NCBI GenBank assembly: GCA_963698995.1
Contig: CAVOTD010000027.1
Coordinates: 186,001-250,000 of the forward strand
Origin: AP-15 sp963698995
GTDB lineage: Bacteria > Pseudomonadota > Alphaproteobacteria > ATCC43930 > CGMCC-115725
DNA length: 64,000 nucleotides
Direction: 5' to 3'
In this document: piece after piece, positions 18,667-27,358 of the stretch
Position numbering within the stretch: position 1 is the stretch's first letter
Layout: every line of letters begins with the position of its first letter
Position numbers and translations under genes: made by a program
Notes under the pieces: model-generated
Seen by the model: the letters and a program-made list of their open reading frames with translations, nothing else
Told to the model about the DNA's origin: nothing
Database searches by the model: none

Positions 18667-18962
18667 GGATCGCTCGCACCCTGACCGTTCCTGCCGCCGC
18701 GCTTATAGCGCTGACTTGCTGCTCGGCGCTCGACCCCTATCCGACCTATCCCGCGGACGCGCAGCCCGGTGACGATGCCGGGCCGCGGGTGGCGATCTGC
18801 TACGATACCCTGGCCAGCACTCTCGACCAGGTGCAGGCGGCGGCCCAACAGGAATGCGCACCGGACACCCAGGCGACGGCACTGCGCACCGACTGGTACA
18901 TGCAGTATTGCCCGCTATTGTTGCCGGCACGGGCCACCTTTGTCTGTACGCCGAAGAAGTAG
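18663..18962 (+). CDS. Small putative lipoprotein
   Basis: 99 residues. The N-terminus MRIARTLTVPAAALIALTCC looks like a lipoprotein signal with a lipobox-like LTC-C, which would anchor the protein in the membrane. The mature part has four more Cys. Its ATG overlaps the amidase stop, which implies coupled translation. No known domain. Function unknown. Confidence 0.5.
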   Translation: MRIARTLTVPAAALIALTCCSALDPYPTYPADAQPGDDAGPRVAICYDTLASTLDQVQAAAQQECAPDTQATALRTDWYMQYCPLLLPARATFVCTPKK

Positions 18963-19042
18963 CCTGCGGCGCCGCGCCACCTGGTCGCCTGCTTGACGCT
19001 CCCGCTATATGCTATAAAGAGCAGGGGGCTGGTGCGGCGGCG

Positions 19043-20249
19043 ATGGATTACGAAGGCTTTTTCAAACAGCGCCTCGACGCGTTGCGCGCCGAGGGGCGGT
19101 ACCGCGTCTTCGCCGATCTCGAACGGCGCTGCGGCCGCTTTCCGCGCGCCTTCGATCACCGGATCGGCGCCGAAGTCACGGTGTGGTGCTCGAACGACTA
19201 TCTCGGCATGGGGCAGCATCCGGTGGTGCTGGCGGCGATGGAAGAGACATTGCGCACGGTCGGCGCCGGCGCCGGCGGCACCCGCAACATCTCGGGCAAC
19301 AGCCATGTCCATTTGGCTCTCGAGCGCGAGCTGGCCGATTTGCACGGTCGCGAGGCGGCGCTGGTCTTCACCTCGGGCTACGTCGCCAATGACGCGGCAT
19401 TGTCGACCCTGGCGCGCGAATTGCCGGGCATGGTGGTGTTGTCGGACGCGCTCAACCATGCCTCGATGATCGCCGGGATCCGCAACAGCCGTGCCGAGAA
19501 ATACATCTTCCGCCACAACGACCCCGCCGATCTGGCGCGCTTGCTCGACCGGGTGCCGGCCGACCGGCCGAAGCTCGTCTGTTTCGAGTCGGTCTATTCG
19601 ATGGATGGCGACATCGCCCCGATCGGCGAATTGTGCGATGTCGCCGACCAGTTCGGGGCGATGACCTATCTCGATGAGGTGCATGCCGTCGGGCTCTACG
19701 GGCCGCGAGGCGGCGGGATTGCCGAGCGCGACGGGGTCATGCACCGTCCGACGGTGATCCAGGGGACGCTCGGCAAGGCGTTTGGCACGATCGGCGGCTA
19801 TATCGCCGGCTCGGCCGCACTGGTCGATTTCCTGCGCAGCCATGCGCCGGGTTTCATCTTCACGACGTCGTTGCCGCCGGCCATTGCCGCCGGGTGCGCT
19901 CGCCGCGATCCGTCATCTGAAACAGAGCCAGGTCGAACGCGACCGCCACCAGGAGCGTGCGGCGACCGTGAAGCGCCGACTCGCCGAGGCCGGCCTGCCG
20001 GTGATGGCTTCGACGAGCCATATCGTGCCGGTGCTGGTCGGCGACCCTGGCCTCTGCAAGATCGCCTGTGACGAGCTGTTGCAGCGTCACCGGATCTATG
20101 TGCAGCCGATCAACTACCCGACCGTGCCGCGCGGCACCGAACGCCTGCGCCTGACGCCCTCGCCGCTGCACAGCGAGGCGGACATCGACCATCTGGTTCG
20201 GGCGCTCGCGTTCATCTGGTCGGAACGCGATCTGCGGCGGGCCGCGTAA
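19043..20249 (+). CDS. hemA: 5-aminolevulinate synthase copy 1 (one frameshift)
   Basis: The first of three near-full hemA copies. It condenses glycine and succinyl-CoA to 5-aminolevulinate, the first step of C4-pathway heme synthesis. It opens MDYEGFFKQRLDALRAEGRY and has VWCSNDYLGMGQHP, AGAGGTRNISGNSHVH, TYLDEVHAVGLYGPRGGG and the PLP-lysine motif QGTLGKAFG. One extra T near 19899 shifts the frame; the C-terminal part (ending ERDLRRAA) is intact in the second frame, for about 401 residues in total as in copy 2. Long blocks are identical at DNA level to copy 3. It may be a sequencing error or a fading duplicate. Confidence 0.8.
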
Positions 20250-20250
20250 T

Positions 20251-20754
20251 TTAGAACGAGAACCGCGCGAGGCGCGTGACGGCGCGCAAACGGGCACGCA
20301 CCCGCTTTGCGATGTGCGCGCCGTCGACGGGCGCGATCCCACCGCGCGCAACGGCCTCCAAAACGGTGGCCAGCATCTGCCGGCAATCCTCGACCGTCCG
20401 CAACGACGCCAGATCGATCCCGAGACGCTCCGCTGGATCGCCGGCGGCCAGAGGCGGGGGCAATAGTTGCTTGGCGAGCGGCCGCAACAGATGAGGCTTG
20501 CGGTCGAGCAGATCCGACAGCGCCTGCGCGCTCAGCGGCCGGGCAATGAGATCGGGCACGCGGCGCCTGGGATTGGGAATGCCGGGCGGCCGCCCGCGCG
20601 GATTGCCCGAGCTTCCCTTCGCGAAGCGCCCGCGCGCGTCGCGCCCGCGAGGCGAGAATGGATCAGGACTAAGTTGTTGAGATTCCTGGATTCCAGGCCC
20701 GGGAAACAGGTGATAACAGGAAGGCGAAGGCGGATCGGCAACGATTTCCGGCAT
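20251..20754 (-). CDS. DUF5681-type small basic protein
   Basis: 167 residues when started at the ATG at 20754. The core GRFAKGSSGNPRGRPPG is the DUF5681 motif (G-R-F-x-K-G-x-S-G-N-P-x-G-R-P), seen in small proteins of unknown function in alphaproteobacteria and their phages. The C-terminal part is helical and Arg-rich (RLRAVTRLARFSF). It is convergent with hemA copy 1, whose end is 2 bases away. It may bind nucleic acid, which is only inferred from its charge. Confidence 0.55.
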   Translation of the reverse strand: MPEIVADPPSPSCYHLFPGPGIQESQQLSPDPFSPRGRDARGRFAKGSSGNPRGRPPGIPNPRRRVPDLIARPLSAQALSDLLDRKPHLLRPLAKQLLPPPLAAGDPAERLGIDLASLRTVEDCRQMLATVLEAVARGGIAPVDGAHIAKRVRARLRAVTRLARFSF

Positions 20755-20821
20755 CGGCGGGGCTCCAGAGCCAACGAGGCCGAAATATATATTCACGATA
20801 TGTTCTTTTGAAGGCCGCGGT

Positions 20822-21022
20822 TTGGCACCCCACCTGGATGGTGAGTCCGCGACGCATATCGCGGCGGTCACCGCGGCGCTGGCGAGCTTCGGGGAGTCGG
20901 TGCGCAACGCAATCGACGAAAGCGACTCGTTCGGCGACATCGATACCTCCGACCTGTTCACCGAGGTCTCGCGCGGTATCGACTACCAGCTCTGGCTGGT
21001 CGAGTCGCACAGACAGCTTTAG
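20822..21022 (+). pseudogene. C-terminal fragment of a Dps-family protein
   Basis: About 66 residues matching the last third of Dps (DNA protection during starvation) proteins: HLDGESATHIAAVTAALASF and DLFTEVSRGIDYQLWLVESH, the usual terminal helix. The N-terminal four-helix part with the ferroxidase ligands is absent, and no start codon with a good leader is visible. It lies between hemA copy 1 and the first hemA 3' remnant, so it was probably trapped by the rearrangements that built this cluster. Not expected to be functional. Confidence 0.6.
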
Positions 21023-21072
21023 CCGCACAATCAAGCGCCGGTGTCGAGCGGCGACGACTTCCTTTGTCACCC

Positions 21073-21095
21073 TCTCCCCCGCCGGCCGGGGGAGA
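21073..21095. repeat. Short perfect palindrome
   Basis: TCTCCCCCG (21073-21081) and CGGGGGAGA (21087-21095) are perfectly complementary around a CCGGC loop. It lies nine bases before the point where hemA homology resumes (21105). Elements of this form are frequent dispersed intergenic repeats, and it may mark the breakpoint of the duplication. Confidence 0.5.
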
Positions 21096-21104
21096 AGATG
21101 AAGG

Positions 21105-21245
21105 ATCAACTACCCGACCGTGCCGCGCGGCACCGAGCGGCTGCGCTTGACGCCCTCGCCATTGCACAGCGAGGCGGATATTGAAGCGGCTGTTGCCGCG
21201 CTCAGCCGCGTGTGGACCCGCTTGACCCTGTGCCGCGCCGCCTGA
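21105..21245 (+). pseudogene. hemA: hemA 3' remnant A (last 46 codons)
   Basis: The 141 bases encode INYPTVPRGTERLRLTPSPL and continue in frame to a normal hemA end (RLTLCRAA, TGA at 21243), matching the last 46 codons of copies 1-3. The match begins abruptly at 21105, next to a palindrome. No start codon belongs to it, so it is a dead tail of a lost fourth copy. The first peroxidase-like gene starts 72 bases downstream. Confidence 0.8.
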
Positions 21246-21317
21246 CCATTACGCGGCGCCGCTGCCCTCGGCTCGCGGGCAACGAGAGGCTCCAGCGCCA
21301 GCTGAGGGAGAAGGCCG

Positions 21318-23096
21318 ATGCGCCGACACATATCTGCAGTCGTAACAGCAGGTTTAGCAGCGGTGCTCGGGATCTTGAGCGTTCCCCATGCTCCGTCTGC
21401 CAAAGACGCTAGGTTCGAACCCGTTCCAAGGCCAGCCCCGACCTATAACCCGTATCCGCCTGGCATTCTGCCGTCCGATTTGGACGCGGAGATCGCACGG
21501 GTTCAGCGCGAAGTTAAAGACATCTTCAATGAAGCGCTTAACGAATGGAGAGCATTGCCGGTTCCGACTCTGGCAGGTAATCCACCCACACTGCAGGGCA
21601 GCGGATATGAGGCCGTAGACATACTCGGCAAGCTGCTGAATTTCGACGAAAACATGTCACCCTTGAGAAACGAGGCCTGCGGTTTCTGCCATATGCCGTA
21701 TGCCGGCTTTAACGGACCGATACCGTCCGTCAATCTGACGATGATCGGGTATCCCGGAACATTTCGCTATCGGGCCGGCAAGCGCACGGCGCAGCGGTAC
21801 ACGTATTCACCAGATTTCCCTGTGCTCGAACACAACACCACACAGGGCGCATTCTTTGGCGGAAACTTCTGGGACGCGCGCTCGACTGGCTACAAATTGC
21901 AGAGCCCCGACGCCGAGCAGGCACAGCACCCGCCGGTCGATACCCAGGAAATGGGGTTTCCTGATACGGCTTGCATCGCGTTTCGGTTATCGAAAGCGGT
22001 ATACCGGCCCCTCTTTGAGCTGGTCTGGGGTGCAGAGTTCAATATCCGTTGGCCGGGCAACACCGAAAAGATCTGCGCCACCCCGGGAGGGGCGGCAAGG
22101 TTCGGCGGCAGCGCTACGCCAATTCGGCTGAGCCCGGAAGATCGCGCCAAGGCGAACAATATCTACGACCATTGGGGGCAGTCCATTTCCAAATACGAAC
22201 GCTCAAACCGTCTCAGCCCGTTCACGTCGAAATTCGACGCCTTTCTGGCGGGGAAATACACGTTAACGCCAGACGAGATGGCCGGTTACAACCTCTTCAA
22301 GGGTAAAGCCAACTGCAATTCCTGCCATCTCGACGGAAGATCGACGACGTTGACGCCGGGCCAGACCGACACCGGCGCGCCAGCCAATACGCGGCCTCTG
22401 TTCACCTGCTTCGGCTATGCCAATCTCGGCCTGCCGCTAAATCCCAGTGTCGCACTGTTTTATCAGACCACGCCGGACCGCTTCGGGTTCACGCCCAATC
22501 CTGACGGCTTCGGTTACAGAGATTTGGGATTGGGCACCTTTCTCAGAAACGCCCCCAATCCGAATTCGCAATGGGTACAGTTTGCCCCAACCAGCGATGG
22601 CCAAATGCAAACCTCGACGGCGCGCGATGTGGCGATGACACCGCCACAGTGCCCCACCACCGAGGCGCCTGGACCCTATTTCCAGAAAGAGTTCTTCCAC
22701 AATGGCTACGCCAAGAGCCTCAAGCAGCTCGTGCATTTCTACAATACGCGCGATGTGTTTCCGTTCAGGGTCACGTCAGGGCACTGTCCGGAAGGAAAGA
22801 CCGAAAAGGTGGATTGCTGGCCGATGCCCGAGGTTCCGAACAACATCGACATGACGGTCGGCAACCTCGGTTTGACGGATCAGGAGGAAAACCAGATCGT
22901 GGTCTTCCTGCAAACGCTTACGGATGGTTTCACAACACCTTATCCGGACATCAACACCTTTACGGGTCAGTGTATGACCGGTGGTTCGGCTGCCACCCAG
23001 GGCAACGAGTTCCTCATCCCCACCCCGCCACTTCCGCCTTGCGCATCGGCAATCTGCGGTGTGCAGCCGCTGCCCGCGCCGCACCCCATTCCTTAG
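21318..23096 (+). CDS. Exported di-heme cytochrome c peroxidase/MauG-like protein 1
   Basis: 592 residues. The N-terminus has a signal peptide (hydrophobic residues 7-25), sending the protein to the periplasm. Two heme c sites are visible, C121-GF-C124-H125 and C333-NS-C336-H337. The second is followed by a TPGQTDTG loop and the FFHNGYAKSLKQLVHFYN helix near the C-terminus, as in di-heme peroxidases. The C-terminal 60 residues contain extra Cys (FTGQC, PPCASAIC). It is about twice the length of a minimal bacterial CcP (about 320-350 aa), so it is a long relative. It lies after hemA remnant A with its own GAGGGAG leader. Confidence 0.75.
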   Translation: MRRHISAVVTAGLAAVLGILSVPHAPSAKDARFEPVPRPAPTYNPYPPGILPSDLDAEIARVQREVKDIFNEALNEWRALPVPTLAGNPPTLQGSGYEAVDILGKLLNFDENMSPLRNEACGFCHMPYAGFNGPIPSVNLTMIGYPGTFRYRAGKRTAQRYTYSPDFPVLEHNTTQGAFFGGNFWDARSTGYKLQSPDAEQAQHPPVDTQEMGFPDTACIAFRLSKAVYRPLFELVWGAEFNIRWPGNTEKICATPGGAARFGGSATPIRLSPEDRAKANNIYDHWGQSISKYERSNRLSPFTSKFDAFLAGKYTLTPDEMAGYNLFKGKANCNSCHLDGRSTTLTPGQTDTGAPANTRPLFTCFGYANLGLPLNPSVALFYQTTPDRFGFTPNPDGFGYRDLGLGTFLRNAPNPNSQWVQFAPTSDGQMQTSTARDVAMTPPQCPTTEAPGPYFQKEFFHNGYAKSLKQLVHFYNTRDVFPFRVTSGHCPEGKTEKVDCWPMPEVPNNIDMTVGNLGLTDQEENQIVVFLQTLTDGFTTPYPDINTFTGQCMTGGSAATQGNEFLIPTPPLPPCASAICGVQPLPAPHPIP

Positions 23097-23136
23097 AGCA
23101 AGACGCTTGATCTAGAGCGGCGCGCCGAGCGTCGGC

Positions 23137-23310
23137 ATGAGGCGCGGCTCGACGGCGCTCGTCGATTTTCTGTGCAGCCACGCGGCCGAGTTTAATTCGT
23201 ACGAGATCTGGGGGTCGGAGCGGTCGCATAACCGACTTGGCTCGTCTGCTGCACCGCCTGACTACGACGCCACGCGCCGCTCCTCTCCGCTCGCGGCAGC
23301 GAGAGAATCC
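23137..23310 (+). pseudogene. hemA: hemA 3' remnant B with degenerate leader
   Basis: The bases around 23150-23190 encode STALVDFLCSHA, matching GSAALVDFLRSHA of intact hemA copies, in the same reading frame as the ORF at 23137. The region 23255-23310 also aligns, with gaps, to the sequence right after remnant A (a GCCGC...CCTGAC end followed by a TCGCGG...AGAG...TCCAGC leader). It thus looks like a decayed copy of a hemA tail plus peroxidase leader. The alignment is by eye. Confidence 0.5.
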
Positions 23311-23527
23311 AGCAAGAGGTCGTGATCATTGGCGCGGGCCGATGGCCTTACAATCCGTTACGAAAAGATATAAAACTTTACAATAAACGCATCGCGCGAG
23401 CCCGCGGGCCGCGGCAATCTGTCATCTTAACCAGGTAATTTAACTAAAATTTTCGGCATCCGGGCAGCGAGCGGATCGTCTGAAAACCAGCACATTTCCT
23501 GGATCAAGCCCATGGGAGGGAACAGCG
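23311..23527. other. AT-rich upstream region of peroxidase gene 2
   Basis: This stretch is clearly AT-richer than its surroundings (for example ATATAAAACTTTACAATAAA around 23371) and has no open frame. It likely holds the promoter of the second peroxidase gene, whose ATG at 23528 is preceded by GGGAGG. I could not fix a -35/-10 pair with confidence. Confidence 0.4.
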
Positions 23528-25429
23528 ATGCGTCGAGACACAGCGAACACTCGTAAAAGCGGCTTTTGCAACGGCGCTGGGGATCCTGAGCATCCCTCTC
23601 GTCGGGTCCACCGAGGCGCGAGCGCAGGTGGACCAACCCTTCCCGCCGTACAACCCGTATCCGCCGCTGCCTGGCTCCGTCCCGCCTACTGTTCTCCCGC
23701 CCGATTTGCAGTCGGAGCTATTAAGGGTTCGACGCGAAGTTCAAACCATCTTCGGTCGCTATTTCGCAGAGTGGCAAGCATTGACGCCGATGCCGACTTA
23801 TGCAGGCAATCCTCCAATACTTGTGCCAAACGGATATCAAGCGCAACGGATACTAGGAGGGTTGCTGAATTTCGACGAGAGTATTTCTCCCTTTCAGAAT
23901 ATTGCCTGCGCCTCCTGCCACATGCCGTATGCCGCCTTCAGCGGGCCGATCCCGTCCGTCAATTTGACGATGGTCGCGTATCCCGGAACGTTTCGCGATC
24001 GCGCCGCCAAGCGGACGGCGCAGCGGTACACGTATTCACACACCTTCCCCGTGCTCAACTACAATACGACACAGCAACTGTTCTTCGGCGGAAACTTCTG
24101 GGATGGACGTGCGACCGGATACAAGCTGCAGACTCCCGACGCCGAACAGGCACAGGGCCCTCCGGTCGATCCGCTGGAAATGGGCTTCGCCGACACGGCT
24201 TGCATCGCGTTTCGGCTGAGCTCGGCACCGTACCGACAGCTCTTTGAGCTGGTGTGGGGCGTCGACTTCGACATCCGTTTCCCGGCCAACACTGCCGAGA
24301 TCTGCGCCATCCCAAATGGGGCGACGAGGTTCCAAGGGAGCGCGACGCCAATCGCGCTGAGCCCGACCGACCGCACCAAGGCAACCAATATTTATGATCA
24401 CTGGGGGCAGTCGCTTTCATTCCTCGAACGCTCAGTGGATATCAGCCCGTTCAACTCGAAATTCGACTTCTTCCTGAAGGGCGACGTACCACGCTGACGG
24501 CGGACGAGATGGCCGGTTACCAGCTGTTCAACGGCAAGGGCAACTGCAATTCTTGCCACGTTGACGGCAGATCCACCCTCCTGACGCCGGGCCAGACCGA
24601 CACCGGCAACACGGCCAGCGTACAGCCTCTGTTCACCTGCCACGGCTTTGCCAATGAAGGTCTGCCGCTCAATCCCAGGCTACCTCTGTATTATGAGAGC
24701 GTTCCGGATCGCTTCGGATTTACGCCCAATCCCGACGGCATGCGCTACCGAGATTTGGGGATCGGCACTTTCCTGAGGAGCGGCCCGCAAACCTTTCCCG
24801 ATCCCAACCAGCCGGAATGGCTATCGCTTGCGCCGACGGTGGACGGTCAGCAACAGGTGATGACGGCCCGCGATGTGGCGCTGACCCCGCCGCAGTGCCC
24901 CACCACCGAGGCCGGCCAGGTGGGTCCGAACGGGCCAATACCGTACTTCCAGAAGGAGTTCTTTCACAACGGTTACATCAAGAGCCTGAAGCAACTGGTG
25001 CACTTCTACAACACGCGCGACTCGGTGCCGAACCCGAACGGGAATATAACGTATGCGTTCCCTGTCACGTCGGGGCACTGCCCGGCCGGAACGGTGGAAA
25101 GGGACACCTGCTGGCCGATGCCCGAGGTCCCGAACCCGAACACTATCGATATGACGACCGGTGCCCTCGGCTTGACGGATCAGGAGGAGAACCAGATCGT
25201 GGCCTTCCTGCAAACGCTGACGGACGGTTTCGACCCGGCCAACCCGACCGTCAGCACCTACAAGAACATCGATACCTTTACCGGTCAGTGCTCGATCGCC
25301 CCGCCCGGCGTTACGGCAAAGAACCAAGGTAATGAGACCCTGACCCCTACCTGGAATCTGGCTCAATTCCCCTGCGCAGACGATATCTGCAAAAACGTGC
25401 CGTTTCCGCCCTCGCCGCCGATTCCATAG
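23528..25429 (+). pseudogene. Exported di-heme cytochrome c peroxidase/MauG-like protein 2, two frameshifts
   Basis: A close paralogue of protein 1, about 633 codons. The ATG at 23528 follows GGGAGGGAACAGCG; a one-base shift just after it leads to the signal peptide frame (LGILSIPLVGSTEARAQ). Heme sites are CASCH (at about 23910) and CNSCH (at about 24544). Near 24485 a second one-base loss interrupts FFLKG/TLTADEMAGY. The second half keeps FFHNGYIKSLKQLVHFYN. If the two lesions are sequencing errors the gene is intact. It is followed by a strong hairpin and the Fn3-like gene. Confidence 0.7.
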
Positions 25430-25442
25430 AGCTGGGACATGT

Positions 25443-25471
25443 GTATGGAGGCCGCCACGCGGCCTCCATAC
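25443..25471. terminator. Perfect 13-bp stem-loop after peroxidase gene 2
   Basis: GTATGGAGGCCGC (25443-25455) and GCGGCCTCCATAC (25459-25471) are exact inverted repeats around a CAC loop, 13 bases past the stop codon. There is no U-rich tract after it, so it may act as a processing or mRNA-stabilising hairpin rather than an intrinsic terminator. It lies between the peroxidase and Fn3-like genes. Confidence 0.65.
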
Positions 25472-25517
25472 TCCGCCCGCCGGCTTTCCAAGGGAACAGC
25501 AATTGGGGATCTGTTCC

Positions 25518-25976
25518 ATGAATAGACTGCTACTGAAACTGGCGATTAGCGCCGCGGCCGGTATCCTGCTCTTTTCCAACCCAATCGTCGCTCAGGTCCC
25601 TCCTCCGCAGAAGAGGGCTGAGCACGTCGAGATCACCAAAGCGCCAGAGCTCGAAATTGCCCACGACGACCTCGCCATCATCAGATGGACCAGCACCAAC
25701 CCTGGCGGGGATGACGAACATTTCGCGGTCATCCACTACGGTACGGATCCCAAGGATTTGAGCCAGACGGCGAAATCTCCCATCAGGCTCAACCGGACCC
25801 ATCCAGAGACGATTTTCCGGGTGCGGATAGACGGTCTGAAGCCGCAGACGACCTATTACTACAAGGTGACCTCGATGGGCAGCGGCGGTCAGAGCGATGG
25901 GGTGGAGAGCCCTGTCAACCACTTCGCCACACCCGCCCCGGGTCAGGTAACCAGCGCTTACCCGCAGCCAAAGTAA
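25518..25976 (+). CDS. Secreted fibronectin type III / purple acid phosphatase N-domain-like protein
   Basis: 152 residues from the ATG at 25518. A signal peptide (LAISAAAGILLFSNPIVAQ) precedes a single beta-sandwich domain with IIRWTSTNPGGDDEHFAVIHYG and GLKPQTTYYYKVTS, the pattern of the Fn3-like N-terminal domain of purple acid phosphatases. The phosphatase metal-binding domain is absent, so it is a stand-alone binding module. It lies between peroxidase gene 2 and hemA copy 2 (22 bases to the next ATG), so it may be co-transcribed with hemA. Its role is unknown. Confidence 0.65.
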   Translation: MNRLLLKLAISAAAGILLFSNPIVAQVPPPQKRAEHVEITKAPELEIAHDDLAIIRWTSTNPGGDDEHFAVIHYGTDPKDLSQTAKSPIRLNRTHPETIFRVRIDGLKPQTTYYYKVTSMGSGGQSDGVESPVNHFATPAPGQVTSAYPQPK

Positions 25977-25997
25977 CGGCAACCAGCAGGGGCCGGC

Positions 25998-27203
25998 ATG
26001 GATTACGAGGGCTTTTTCAGAAAGCGCCTCGACGCGCTGCGCGCCGAGGGGCGGTATCGCGTGTTCGCCGATCTCGAACGGCGCTGCGGCCGCTTTCCGC
26101 GCGCCTTCGACCACCGCATCGGCGCCGAGGTGACGGTCTGGTGCTCGAACGACTATCTCGGCATGGGCCAGCACCCGGCCGTTCTCGCGGCGATGGCGAA
26201 GGCGCTGCGGGCGGTGGGAGCCGGCGCCGGCGGGACCCGCAACATCTCGGGCAACAGCCATGTTCACCTGCTGCTCGAGCGCGAACTGGCCGATCTGCAC
26301 GGACGCGAGGCGGCGCTGATCTTCACCTCGGGCTATGTCGCCAACGACGCGGCGCTCTCGACCTTGGCGCGCGAATTGCCGGGCACGGTAGTGTTTTCCG
26401 ACGCGTTCAATCACGCCTCGATGATCGCCGGCATCCGCAACAGCCGTGCCGAGAAATGCATCTTCCGTCACAACGACCCCTCTGATCTCGCGCGCTTGCT
26501 CGATCGCGCGCCGGCCGACCGGTCCAAGCTGGTGTGCTTCGAATCGGTCTATTCGATGGATGGCGACATCGCCCCGATCGGCGAATTGTGCGATGTCGCC
26601 GAGCGCTTTGGGGCGATGACCTATCTCGACGAGGTGCACGCGGTCGGGCTCTACGGACCGCGCGGCGGCGGCATCGCCGAGCGCGACGGGGTCATGCATC
26701 GCCCGACGGTGATCCAGGGAACGCTCGGCAAGGCCTTCGGCACGATTGGCGGCTATATTGCCGGCTCGGCCGCGCTCGTCGATTTTCTGCGCAGCCACGC
26801 GCCGGGTTTCATCTTCACGACGTCTTTGCCGCCGGCGCTCGCCGCCGGGGCGCTCGCCGCGATCCGCCATCTGAAAGCGAGCCAGATCGAGCGCGACCGG
26901 CACCAGGAGCGTGCGGCGACCCTCAAGCACCGTCTTGCCGAGGCCGGGCTGCCGGTGATGCCGTCGGAAAGCCACATCGTCCCGGTCATGGTCGGCGACC
27001 CCGCCCTGTGCAAAGCGGCCTCGGACGAGCTGTTGCAGCGCCACCGGATCTATGTGCAACCGATCAATTACCCGACCGTGCCGCGCGGCACCGAGCGGCT
27101 GCGCCTGACCCCGACGCCATTGCACAGCGACGCCGACATTGAGGCACTGGTCACGGCGCTCAGCGATGTGTGGCATCGTCTAACTCTGTGCCGCGCGGCC
27201 TAA
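25998..27203 (+). CDS. hemA: 5-aminolevulinate synthase copy 2, intact
   Basis: The only uninterrupted copy: 401 residues. It has the full set of ALAS motifs: VWCSNDYLGMGQHP, GAGAGGTRNISGNSHVH, FNHASMIAGIRNSRAEK, DEVHAVGLYGPRGGG, and QGTLGKAFG with the PLP lysine at residue 245. It ends INYPTVPRGTERLRLTPTPL and LTLCRAA, as in remnant A. The length and motifs fit Rhodobacter/Bradyrhizobium-type HemA. A start-site Shine-Dalgarno (AGCAGGGG) is near. It supplies heme precursor in the cytosol and is likely the functional copy here. Confidence 0.88.
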   Translation: MDYEGFFRKRLDALRAEGRYRVFADLERRCGRFPRAFDHRIGAEVTVWCSNDYLGMGQHPAVLAAMAKALRAVGAGAGGTRNISGNSHVHLLLERELADLHGREAALIFTSGYVANDAALSTLARELPGTVVFSDAFNHASMIAGIRNSRAEKCIFRHNDPSDLARLLDRAPADRSKLVCFESVYSMDGDIAPIGELCDVAERFGAMTYLDEVHAVGLYGPRGGGIAERDGVMHRPTVIQGTLGKAFGTIGGYIAGSAALVDFLRSHAPGFIFTTSLPPALAAGALAAIRHLKASQIERDRHQERAATLKHRLAEAGLPVMPSESHIVPVMVGDPALCKAASDELLQRHRIYVQPINYPTVPRGTERLRLTPTPLHSDADIEALVTALSDVWHRLTLCRAA

Positions 27204-27277
27204 TCCCGCGCTCGCCCCGGCGTCTGGCGGCCTGAGGTTTGCCGCCGGGAAAACATGCCAGTCATTTAATTTTTCAC

Positions 27278-27293
27278 TGTGACCGCGCTCACA
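27278..27293. promoter_or_regulatory. CRP/FNR-family type palindrome TGTGA-N6-TCACA
   Basis: The 16 bases TGTGACCGCGCTCACA match the consensus TGTGA-N6-TCACA exactly, with arms extended one base on each side (C and G). The site is 66 bases before the ATG of peroxidase gene 3 and 75 bases after hemA copy 2. That is a position from which a CRP-like activator could act. Binding protein unknown. Confidence 0.6.
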
Positions 27294-27358
27294 GAGCGTG
27301 ATCTGGAATCGACCTATATTGCCTCCCTGGCGCGCGTTAGACACGCCAGGAGGAAGAG

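Noticed and set aside
18993..19018. TTGACG and TATAAA before hemA copy 1 as a sigma-70 promoter
   Set aside because: The spacer is only 14 bases, too short for a normal promoter, so it was not listed as a feature.
19043..20249. The hemA copies as BioF, Kbl or serine palmitoyltransferase
   Set aside because: The MDYEGFF start, VWCSNDYLGMGQHP and PTVPRGTERLR match 5-aminolevulinate synthase and not the other alpha-oxoamine synthases.
25530..27176. A 548-codon reverse-strand open frame opposite hemA copy 2
   Set aside because: Its translation is a repetitive His/Asp/Arg-rich shadow of the hemA codons, and similar mirror frames occur opposite the other hemA copies. hemA itself has all conserved motifs.
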